A DNA stretch of 8,271 nucleotides from Solirubrobacteraceae bacterium. Its GTDB lineage: Bacteria; Actinomycetota; Thermoleophilia; Solirubrobacterales; Solirubrobacteraceae. The stretch spans positions 1 to 8,271 of the forward strand of contig JASLHP010000106.1 in the NCBI GenBank assembly GCA_030149625.1, in the 5' to 3' direction. Position 1 is the stretch's first letter; the number at the start of each line of letters is the position of its first letter. The notes beneath the pieces are model-generated. The model was not told where the DNA came from and did no database searches. It was given only the letters and a program-made list of their open reading frames with translations. The translations under genes and the position numbers were made by a program. Shown here piece after piece: positions 1 to 6,029 of this stretch.

Positions 1-93
1 ACCTCGCCCGTATCCGCGTACAGGCTGGAGAACGTGAAGACCGAGTAGGCAAGACCCCTGCGCTCACGGATCTCTTGGAACAGCCGCGACGAG
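1..93. repeat. Left arm of a perfect 93-bp inverted repeat at the window edge (probable fold-back assembly artefact)
   Basis: Bases 1-93 are the exact reverse complement of 141-233; I compared all 93 positions and found no mismatch. The arms are separated by 47 bases (94-140), and complementarity stops at 94/140. The right arm encodes a conserved M16 peptidase stretch, so the left arm is a backwards copy of coding sequence. It does not continue the gene upstream and puts a TAG stop (46-48) in the peptidase frame. A perfect copy of protein-coding DNA placed exactly at the sequence end is best explained by a chimeric fold-back read, amplification hairpin or assembly error. A real palindromic duplication cannot be excluded from sequence alone. 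Confidence 0.93.
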
Positions 94-630
94 CGACGTT
101 TCGCGCTGCGCGTGCTCGAAGGCGTGCTCGGCGGCACCTCCTCGTCGCGGCTGTTCCAAGAGATCCGTGAGCGCAGGGGTCTTGCCTACTCGGTCTTCAC
201 GTTCTCCAGCCTGTACGCGGATACGGGCGAGGTGGGGCTGTACGTGGGCACGCGGCCGGACAACATCGCCGCGGCGCTGGCGGTGGTCGCGGCCGAGCTC
301 GAGCGTTGCGTGGAGGACCCCGCGAGCGCCGAGGAGCTGGCGCGCTCGCGCGAGAACCTCAAGGGGCGCGTCGTGCTCGGCATGGAGTCCACGGGTGCGC
401 GCATGAGCCGCCTTGGTGCGTCGCTGCTCAACGACATGCCGATCCTGTCTGTCAACGAGATGCTCGAGCGGATCGACTCGGTCGAGATCGACGCGGTGCG
501 CTCGCTCGCGGGCGAGCTGTTCACGCCGGGCTCGCTATCCGTCGCCGGCGTCGGGCCGGCGGAAAGCGAGTTCCTCGCGGCGATCGAGCCGCTCGGCGCC
601 GCCTCCGGCGCACCGAGGGCGGCACGATGA
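94..630 (+). CDS. M16 family zinc peptidase (PepR/processing-peptidase-like), 3' fragment
   Basis: C-terminal part of an M16 (pitrilysin/mitochondrial-processing-peptidase-like) protease. The visible signature is RRFALRVLEGVLGG followed by TSSSRLFQEIRERRGLAYSV, the hallmark of the second M16 domain. It closes the peptidase chamber and does not carry the zinc ligands. The catalytic HxxEH motif lies in the N-terminal half, which is absent, so this is about 180 residues of a protein that is usually 420-450. The reading frame makes sense back to about 88-94, where the inverted repeat takes over. A GTG at 112 would give a 172-residue product, but it falls inside a conserved helix and should not be taken as the start. 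The stop TGA (628-630) overlaps the dapB ATG. Actinobacterial relatives sit between pnp and dapB, as here. Family assignment is firm; substrate is unknown. Confidence 0.9.
   Translation, partial: RRFALRVLEGVLGGTSSSRLFQEIRERRGLAYSVFTFSSLYADTGEVGLYVGTRPDNIAAALAVVAAELERCVEDPASAEELARSRENLKGRVVLGMESTGARMSRLGASLLNDMPILSVNEMLERIDSVEIDAVRSLAGELFTPGSLSVAGVGPAESEFLAAIEPLGAASGAPRAAR
141..233. repeat. Right arm of the 93-bp inverted repeat, inside the M16 peptidase coding sequence
   Basis: This is the genuine-looking arm. On the + strand it encodes the conserved M16 segment SSRLFQEIRERRGLAYSVF in frame with the rest of the peptidase gene. The partner at 1-93 is the reversed copy. Confidence 0.93.
615..619 (+). 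promoter_or_regulatory. Ribosome binding site for dapB
   Basis: GAGGG lies seven bases before the dapB ATG, within the last codons of the peptidase gene. It supports the ATG at 627 as the start and fits translational coupling through the ATGA overlap. Confidence 0.55.
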
Positions 631-1298
631 TCAAGGTGGTCGTCGCCGGCGCCGCCGGGCGCATGGGGCGAACGGTGTGCGACGCGGTGCTCGGCGCCGA
701 GGACATGGAGCTCGTCGGACGCGCCGACCCGCTGCTCGACACGGCGCTCGCGGACGTACTCGCGGACGCCGAGGTGGTGGTCGACTTCACGCAGCCCGAC
801 ACGGCGCTCGAGAACTCACTCGCGTGTCTGCGCGCCGGCGTGCACGTGGTGATCGGCACCACCGGCTTTGATCCGGCGCCGCTCGAAGCGGCCAGCCAGA
901 GCGGGGCGGCCGCCAACGTCCTGATCGCTCCCAACTTCGCGATCGGCGCGCTGCTGATGATGCGCTTCGCGGCCGAGGCCGCGCGGCACATGCGCAAGGC
1001 CGAGATCATCGAGTTGCATCACGACGCCAAGCTCGACGCGCCCAGCGGCACCGCAGCGCGCACAGCGCGGCTGATGGCCGCGGCAAGCGGCGGCGAGCCG
1101 CCGCCGATTCACTCCGTGCGCCTGCCCGGCCTCGTCGCTCATCAAGAGGTGATCCTCGGGGATCTCGCGCAGACGCTCACGATCCGCCACGACACGATCG
1201 GCCGTGAGTCGTTCATGCCGGGCGTCCTGCTCGCGGTCAGGCGCGTCGGCACGCTCGAGCGATCGCCGACGGTGGGCCTCGAGAGCTTGTTGTTCTAA
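627..1298 (+). CDS. dapB: 4-hydroxy-tetrahydrodipicolinate reductase (DapB)
   Basis: Cytosolic NAD(P)H-dependent reductase that converts the DapA product to tetrahydrodipicolinate in the diaminopimelate/lysine pathway. The 223-residue protein starts with a Rossmann glycine motif (GAAGRMG, residues 8-14). It has GTTG at 77-80, APNFAIGALLM at 101-111, and the catalytic signature ELHHDAKLDAPSGTA at 129-143 with His131, His132 and Lys135. RLPGLVAHQEVILG follows in the C-terminal part. It is shorter than the E. coli enzyme (273) and the mycobacterial one (245). Most of the difference from the mycobacterial form is a loop of about 20 residues missing between the catalytic helix and the RLPGLVAHQEV strand. 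The ATG overlaps the peptidase stop by four bases and has a GAGGG upstream. dapA follows after 28 bases; thyX, which lies between the two genes in Mycobacterium, is absent. Confidence 0.97.
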   Translation: MIKVVVAGAAGRMGRTVCDAVLGAEDMELVGRADPLLDTALADVLADAEVVVDFTQPDTALENSLACLRAGVHVVIGTTGFDPAPLEAASQSGAAANVLIAPNFAIGALLMMRFAAEAARHMRKAEIIELHHDAKLDAPSGTAARTARLMAAASGGEPPPIHSVRLPGLVAHQEVILGDLAQTLTIRHDTIGRESFMPGVLLAVRRVGTLERSPTVGLESLLF

Positions 1299-1326
1299 TG
1301 CGTCCGCGCGTGGAATACTGACCGAC

Positions 1327-2184
1327 ATGCAGCTCGGCACGATCTTGACGGCGATTGTCACGCCATTCGATGAACGCGGCGCGGTCAACGAGGACTCGTT
1401 CGTGTCGCTCATGCGCCACCTCGCTGACAACGGCTCGGACGGCTTCGTCGTGGCCGCCAGCGCGGGCGAGGCGGCTACCCTCGCCGATGACGAGCAGCTC
1501 GAGCTGATCGCGCTCGCGGTCGCCGAGTGCCCGCCGGGTAAGACGATCGTTGCCGGCACCGGCACCAACGACACCCGCAATGCCGTGTACCTGACCGAAC
1601 GCGCCACGGCGCTGGGCGCTGACGCGCTGATCTCGGTCACGCCCTATTACAACCGGCCGAGCCCGCTCGGTCTCAAGCGCCACTACGAGGCGATCGCCGC
1701 TGCCACGGACAAGCCGATCATGCTCTACAACATCCCCAGTCGAACCGGCACCAACATCGGTCCTGAGCTGCTGGCGGAGCTGGCGCAGATCGACGGCATC
1801 GAGGGCGTCAAGCAGGCCAACGCCGACGAGCTGCAGCTGATCGATGGACTCGCTGTCTACGCTGGCGACGACACCTCATTCGCGCCCACGCTCGACATGG
1901 GCGGTGCCGGTGGCGTGTGCGTCTCCAGTCATCTCGTCGGCAACGAGATGCGCCGCATGGTCGAGGAGCCCGAGCGGCGCGCCGAGATCGACGCGTCACT
2001 ACAGGACGTATACCGGACACTGTTCCTCGCTCCGAGTCCGACCTGCACGAAGGCCGCGCTGAACCTGCTGGGCCACAACGTCGGCGGCCTGCGCCTGCCG
2101 CTGGTGGAGGCGACCGACGAGGAGACAGAGACGGTGCGCGCGATGCTCGAACGCCACGGCCTGCTCACGAGCACGCCCGCGTGA
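1327..2184 (+). CDS. dapA: 4-hydroxy-tetrahydrodipicolinate synthase (DapA)
   Basis: Class I aldolase that condenses pyruvate with aspartate semialdehyde, the first committed step to diaminopimelate and lysine. It is cytosolic and usually tetrameric. The 285-residue TIM-barrel protein has the pyruvate Schiff-base lysine in GVKQAN (Lys162). The catalytic tyrosine is in LYNIPSRTG (Tyr134), with Arg139, the residue expected to bind the semialdehyde carboxylate. PYYNRPSP (106-113) carries the second tyrosine pair. Oddly, the usual GTTGE motif reads ASAGE (residues 44-48), so the two threonines are Ser45 and Ala46. The nucleotide reading is unambiguous (GCC AGC GCG GGC GAG). The ATG at 1327 gives the canonical N-terminus MQLGTILTAIVTPF; no strong Shine-Dalgarno is visible. 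The stop overlaps the rnj GTG. Length and the neighbouring dapB support DapA over other members of the N-acetylneuraminate lyase family. Confidence 0.95.
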   Translation: MQLGTILTAIVTPFDERGAVNEDSFVSLMRHLADNGSDGFVVAASAGEAATLADDEQLELIALAVAECPPGKTIVAGTGTNDTRNAVYLTERATALGADALISVTPYYNRPSPLGLKRHYEAIAAATDKPIMLYNIPSRTGTNIGPELLAELAQIDGIEGVKQANADELQLIDGLAVYAGDDTSFAPTLDMGGAGGVCVSSHLVGNEMRRMVEEPERRAEIDASLQDVYRTLFLAPSPTCTKAALNLLGHNVGGLRLPLVEATDEETETVRAMLERHGLLTSTPA

Positions 2185-3848
2185 GCGCAAAGCTGCGAGT
2201 CCTGCCGCTCGGCGGGCTGGGCGAGATAGGCAAGAACATGACCGTCGTCGAGTACGACGGCCGCATCGTCGTGGTCGACGTGGGCCTGCGTTTCCCGACG
2301 CCTGAGATGGTCGGCATCGACCTCGTGCTGCCGGACTTCTCCTACTTGCGCGAGCGCGCTCACGAGATCGAGGCGATCGTGATCACGCATGGGCACGAGG
2401 ACCACCTCGGCGCACTGCCGTGGGTGCTGCGCGAGCTCGGTCAGCACGCTCTACCGCCGGTCTACGCCGGCGCGCTGACGGTGGCGATGGCGCGATCCAA
2501 GCTGGACGAGCACAAGCTGCGCGACGTCGAGCTCAACGAGATCGAGCCGGGCGAGAGTCTCGAGCTGGGACCGTTCTCGCTCGAGCTCGTGCACATGACC
2601 CACTCGATCCCCGACTCGAGCGCTGTCGCGCTCGGCACCGAGCTCGGCACGGTGTTGATCACGGGCGACTACAAGTTCGACCAAACGCCCGTTGTCGGCC
2701 CGCCGGCGGACGTCTCGCGCCTGGCCGAGCTCGGCCGCGAGGGAGTGCTGCTGCTGTGCGGGGACTCCACGAACGTGGACCGCCCAGGCTTCTCGCCGTC
2801 GGAGTCGGTCGTCGGGCCGCACCTGGAGGAGGTGTTCGCCCGGTGCGAGGGGCGGATCGTGGTGACGAGCTTTGCGTCCAACATCCACCGCGTGCAGCAG
2901 GTTGTGGATGCCGCCTACGCGCTCGAACGCAAGGTCGCGCTGGTGGGACGCTCGATGCGCAAGAACGTCGGCATCGGACGCACGCTCGGGCACATCGAGA
3001 TCCCCGACGGGACGCTCGTGGGACCGCGCGAGATCACAGACTTCGCCGACGAGCGCGTCGTGATCGTCTCGACCGGGTCGCAGGGCGAGCCGCTGTCGGC
3101 GCTCAGGCGCATGGCCTACCGCGATCACCCTCAGGTCGAGCTGAAGTCCGGCGACACGGTCGTGTTCTCGGCGACGCCGGTTCCGGGTAACGAGCGCGCC
3201 GTCAACGAGACGATCGATCGGCTCTACCACATCGGCTGCGACGTGATCACCCCGCGCGAGGCGCCCGTCCACGCCTCTGGGCATGGTTACGCGGAGGAGG
3301 TCAAGCTGATGCTCAACCTCGTCAAGCCACGCTACGTGATGCCGTTTCACGGAGACTTCAAGCGCCTGCGCCTGCACGCGCAATTGGCGGAGGCCGTCGG
3401 CGTGCCGCCGCGTGACATCTTCCAGGGCGACAACGGGTTGCCGCTGGAGATCGACGCGCGTGGCGCACGCTTCGCCGCGCGCGAGCAGTCGGGGATGACG
3501 TTCGTCGACGGCGTCGAGATCGGCGAGCTGGCCGATGCGGCGCTGCGCGACCGGCGGATGCTCTCAGCCGACGGCATCTTCATCGTGGTCGTCACGATCG
3601 CCGAGCAGGACGGTCGCTCGGTCGCCGACCCCGAGGTGATCTTCCGCGGCGTGCCGTTCCTCGACGAGGCCGACGAGCTGGTCGAGGAGATCCGCGAGAC
3701 GGTCGAGCGCTCGCTGACCGATGCGGCGGGTGAGGAAATGAGGGAGGTGGACCTGCTGCAGCAGGCGCTGCACGACGACCTCGCGAAGCTAGTCTACGAC
3801 CGCCTCAAGCGTCGCCCGATGGTGCTGCCGGTCGTCGTCGAGGTCTGA
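2181..3848 (+). CDS. rnj: Ribonuclease J (metallo-beta-lactamase/beta-CASP nuclease)
   Basis: Zinc-dependent 5'-3' exoribonuclease and endoribonuclease for RNA maturation and mRNA decay in the cytosol. The 555-residue protein has the full family length. It opens with LRVLPLGGLGEIGKNM. Metal ligands are in THGHEDH (69-75), His141 and TGDYKFD (Asp163). The beta-CASP domain follows, with GDSTN at 194-198, VTSFASNIHR at 228-237 and VSTGSQGEP at 296-304. HASGHG (364-369) and MPFHGD (387-392) complete the metallo-lactamase site. A C-terminal domain ends in KRRPMVLPVVVEV. The GTG start at 2181 overlaps the dapA stop (GTGA), gives the expected N-terminus and implies coupled translation. The frame is open further upstream, but that part has no family resemblance. 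The last 60 bases overlap the convergent histidine kinase gene. rnj next to dapA is conserved in Actinomycetota. Confidence 0.96.
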   Translation: MSAKLRVLPLGGLGEIGKNMTVVEYDGRIVVVDVGLRFPTPEMVGIDLVLPDFSYLRERAHEIEAIVITHGHEDHLGALPWVLRELGQHALPPVYAGALTVAMARSKLDEHKLRDVELNEIEPGESLELGPFSLELVHMTHSIPDSSAVALGTELGTVLITGDYKFDQTPVVGPPADVSRLAELGREGVLLLCGDSTNVDRPGFSPSESVVGPHLEEVFARCEGRIVVTSFASNIHRVQQVVDAAYALERKVALVGRSMRKNVGIGRTLGHIEIPDGTLVGPREITDFADERVVIVSTGSQGEPLSALRRMAYRDHPQVELKSGDTVVFSATPVPGNERAVNETIDRLYHIGCDVITPREAPVHASGHGYAEEVKLMLNLVKPRYVMPFHGDFKRLRLHAQLAEAVGVPPRDIFQGDNGLPLEIDARGARFAAREQSGMTFVDGVEIGELADAALRDRRMLSADGIFIVVVTIAEQDGRSVADPEVIFRGVPFLDEADELVEEIRETVERSLTDAAGEEMREVDLLQQALHDDLAKLVYDRLKRRPMVLPVVVEV

Positions 3849-5165
3849 GCAGGCGGGCATCGTCACGACGAAGCGCGCGCCCGTCGGGCCGAGTTGCGAA
3901 GGCTCGAGCGCGACCGAGCCCTCGTGCGAGACGGCGACGGCCTGCACGATCGCGAGCCCGAGCCCGAACGAGCCGCCACGGTCGCCGGCGCCTCGGACGA
4001 AGCGCTCGAACAGCGTCGGCGCGAGCTCGGCTGGGACGCCCGGCCCGTCGTCTTCGACGATCAGTCGCGCCCGATCCTCGGCGGTGGTGAGCGTCGCGAC
4101 CCGGATCGTCGTGCCGGTGGGTGTGTGGCGCAGCGCGTTCTCGATCAGGTTGATCGTCATGCGGTGCAGCTCGTCGCGCGCGCCCACCACCTTCGCGGGA
4201 TGGATGTCGAGCGTGATCTCGTGGGCGGCGCTCACGGGCCCGAGCTCGCCCGCCGCCTCGACGACGATCTGCGTCAGGTCGCACGGCTCGCGTGCGACCA
4301 CACGCGCCGCGTCCGTACGCGCCAGCAGCAGCAGGTCGGCGACCAGCCGGCGCATGCGCCGCGAGGAGCGCAGCGCAGAGCTTGCCGCCTCGCCCTGTTC
4401 GCCGCGCAGCGATTCCGCGAGCAGCTCGAGGTTCGCGAGCACGCTCGTCAGCGGTGTGCGCAGCTCGTGCGAGGCGTCGGCGACGAAGCGGCGTTGACGG
4501 GCGAGCATCGACTCGGTCTCGCCGCGCGCGGCGTCGAGCTCTCGCAGCATCCCCTCTAGCGTGTGCGCGAGCTCGGAGACCTCATCGTCGGCTTGTGACT
4601 GCGGCATGCCGCGCGAAGGATCGCGCGTTCGCGCGATCTCAGCGGCGGTCGATGTGAGTAGCGCGATCGGCGCCATCGCGCGGCGCGCGATCGCGATTCC
4701 GGCTGCCAGCGCGAGCAGGCTGCCGGCGAGCACGCCCAACACGAGGAACAGCTCGACGCGCTTGACCGTCGCCTCGGTGGCCGCCACCTGACGGCCGTAT
4801 TGGACCCACACCTGCCCGATCGGCTGGCCTGTTTCGCTCAAGCGCACGACCGCCTCGCGACTGATCACGCGATAGCCGTTGACCGTGTGCGGCGTCGATG
4901 ACGGCGCACCGAGCGCGGGCGCGCCGGCCGGTTCCTGGCCGATCAGCTTGAGGCCCAGCGAGAACAGCCTGATCTCGGCGTGGTCGGCAGGAGTGGCGAA
5001 GTCCTCCAACGGCGTGCTGATCCTCAGCGGGTCGATGCTGATGTGCAGCTGCGAGGGCAGCTGGTTGGCGGTCTCGAGCACCTCGCGGTTGAAGTCGCTG
5101 CGGATGCGCTCGACCGTCAGCGATCCGATCGCGAGCGCGAACGCGCAGAGGATCACGAAGGTCAA
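3789..5165 (-). CDS. Sensor histidine kinase, HAMP-containing, membrane-bound
   Basis: Transmembrane sensor kinase that autophosphorylates on histidine and passes phosphate to the adjacent OmpR-type regulator. From the TTG at 5165, a first membrane segment spans residues 2-18. An extracytoplasmic sensor loop follows (about 20-137), then a second membrane segment (138-160) and a HAMP domain (about 160-212). The HisKA box is SHELRTPL with His233, followed by N-box NLIENALRH (339-347), G1 DDGPGV (372-377) and G2 GSFGLGLAI (398-406). The sensed signal cannot be inferred. The start is doubtful: the open frame continues upstream through RLPIRVRLAGVSAL, a typical kinase N-terminus, but no ATG, GTG or TTG precedes 5165. 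A CTG at 5246 would add 27 residues and sits close to the regulator stop. The last 19 residues (440-458) lie in the 3' end of rnj and follow the end of the conserved domain (GARFVVTMPA). Confidence 0.92.
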   Translation of the reverse strand: MTFVILCAFALAIGSLTVERIRSDFNREVLETANQLPSQLHISIDPLRISTPLEDFATPADHAEIRLFSLGLKLIGQEPAGAPALGAPSSTPHTVNGYRVISREAVVRLSETGQPIGQVWVQYGRQVAATEATVKRVELFLVLGVLAGSLLALAAGIAIARRAMAPIALLTSTAAEIARTRDPSRGMPQSQADDEVSELAHTLEGMLRELDAARGETESMLARQRRFVADASHELRTPLTSVLANLELLAESLRGEQGEAASSALRSSRRMRRLVADLLLLARTDAARVVAREPCDLTQIVVEAAGELGPVSAAHEITLDIHPAKVVGARDELHRMTINLIENALRHTPTGTTIRVATLTTAEDRARLIVEDDGPGVPAELAPTLFERFVRGAGDRGGSFGLGLAIVQAVAVSHEGSVALEPSQLGPTGARFVVTMPACSDLDDDRQHHRATLEAVVD

Positions 5166-5259
5166 GAGCGCTGAGACGCCAGCCAGTCGTACGCGGATCG
5201 GCAGCCGGTCGAAGCTGGCGGAGATCCGTTCGCCGATGCGGCGCAGCGGTGCCGGAGCC

Positions 5260-5946
5260 CTAAGCGCGGAGGACGTAGCCGGCTCCCCTGATCGTGTGCA
5301 GGAGGCGGGGCTCGCCGTCGGCCTCCAGCTTGCGGCGCAGATTCGAGACGAACACCTCGATCGTGTTCGTCGTCGAGAACGGGTCGTAGCCCCAGACCTC
5401 GTCGAGCAGACGCTGGCGCGAGATCACGATGCGCTCGTTGCGCATTAGGTACTCGAGCAGCTCGAACTCGCGCTGAGTGAGGTCGATCGTGCGCTCGCCG
5501 CGGAGCACCTCGTGCGTGTCGACGTTCAACGACAGGTCGCCGACGCGCAGCGGCGCCGAGCCCCGGGGCGGACGGCGCCGCAGCAGCGCGCGCATCCGCG
5601 CCAGCAACTCCTGGCGCTCGAACGGCTTGACCAGATAGTCGTCGGCGCCCGCGTCCAGCCCCTCGACGCGCGACTCGAGGGCGTCGCGGGCGGTCAAGAT
5701 CAGGATCGGCACATCGTCGTCGGCGCGCAGCTCGCGCGCGACGTCGAGGCCGTCGAGCTTGGGCAGGCCGAGATCGAGGATCACCAGATCGGGGGCGAAC
5801 GAGTGCCCCTGCTCGAGCGCCGCGTGACCGTCGGCCGCGGTCCTCACCTCATACCCCTCCATGCGCAGCGAACGCTGCAGTGCTTGGGCGATGTCCTCGT
5901 CGTCCTCGACCACGAGGACGCGCGGCGCGCGTGAGAAGTCGTTCAT
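5260..5946 (-). CDS. OmpR/PhoB-family response regulator
   Basis: DNA-binding transcription regulator of the two-component pair. The 228-residue protein has a receiver domain (about 9-120) with acidic pocket Asp15/Asp16, phospho-acceptor Asp58 in VILDLGLP, Thr85 in LILTARD, and Lys107 in YLVKPF. A winged-helix DNA-binding domain follows (about 132-228), with DLTQREFELLEYL at 155-167, VISRQRLLDEVWGYD at 174-188 and the C-terminal TIRGAGYVLRA. All catalytic receiver residues are present, so it should be phosphorylatable. The ATG at 5946 gives a standard N-terminus (MNDFSRAPRVLVVEDDED). The frame is open further upstream without similarity, and no clear Shine-Dalgarno precedes the ATG. The kinase gene follows immediately on the same strand, which makes it the probable partner. 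The regulator is divergent from ftsK. Target genes are unknown. Confidence 0.95.
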   Translation of the reverse strand: MNDFSRAPRVLVVEDDEDIAQALQRSLRMEGYEVRTAADGHAALEQGHSFAPDLVILDLGLPKLDGLDVARELRADDDVPILILTARDALESRVEGLDAGADDYLVKPFERQELLARMRALLRRRPPRGSAPLRVGDLSLNVDTHEVLRGERTIDLTQREFELLEYLMRNERIVISRQRLLDEVWGYDPFSTTNTIEVFVSNLRRKLEADGEPRLLHTIRGAGYVLRA

Positions 5947-6029
5947 GGTCTTTATGTAAGTGGTGGCGTGTAAAGCGATGGTAAGGCTCCGAGGCAGGTT
6001 CTGAGGTGCCGGTGTCGAAGTTGCGCGGG
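5947..6029. other. Divergent intergenic region between the response regulator and ftsK
   Basis: This 83-base gap is the only substantial non-coding stretch in the window. It must contain the promoter of the two-component operon, and probably one for ftsK, although ftsK might start slightly inside it at a GTG (6012). The GAGGT at 6003-6007 is the best Shine-Dalgarno-like sequence near the ftsK start. No hairpin terminator is apparent. Confidence 0.5.
5956..5985 (-). promoter_or_regulatory. Tandem CTTAC/CTTTAC repeats upstream of the response regulator (putative autoregulatory operator)
   Basis: Read on the - strand, CTTAC (5985-5981), CTTTAC (5975-5970) and CTTAC (5960-5956) precede the regulator ATG. 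The first two start 10 bases apart, about one helical turn. That spacing is typical of the direct half-sites bound by OmpR-family dimers, and such regulators often control their own genes. The stretch is AT-richer than its surroundings. A TTTACA resembling a -35 box overlaps the middle repeat, but I could not place a convincing -10 at normal spacing. Inference only. Confidence 0.3.

Noticed and set aside
1..233. Inverted repeat considered as a transposon end, integron site or long hairpin regulator
   Set aside because: The arms are protein-coding peptidase sequence with no transposase or target-site duplication, perfectly identical, and flush with the sequence end. An artefact explains this better.
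306..626. N-terminal extension of dapB
   Set aside because: The frame is open but the extension is low-complexity Arg/Ala out of frame within the peptidase gene. The ATG at 627 gives the canonical Rossmann start and has a ribosome binding site.
1917..2180. N-terminal extension of ribonuclease J
   Set aside because: The open frame lies over the dapA 3' part and has shadow-type composition. GTG 2181 yields the exact family N-terminus and length.
2451..3383. 310-residue - strand frame opposite rnj
   Set aside because: It is antisense to the beta-CASP nuclease motifs, His/Arg-rich, and not recognisable.
3894..4559. 221-residue open frame on the + strand opposite the histidine kinase
   Set aside because: It lies over the kinase ATPase, HisKA and HAMP coding region, is rich in Arg and Glu, and has no family resemblance. 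It is a shadow frame.
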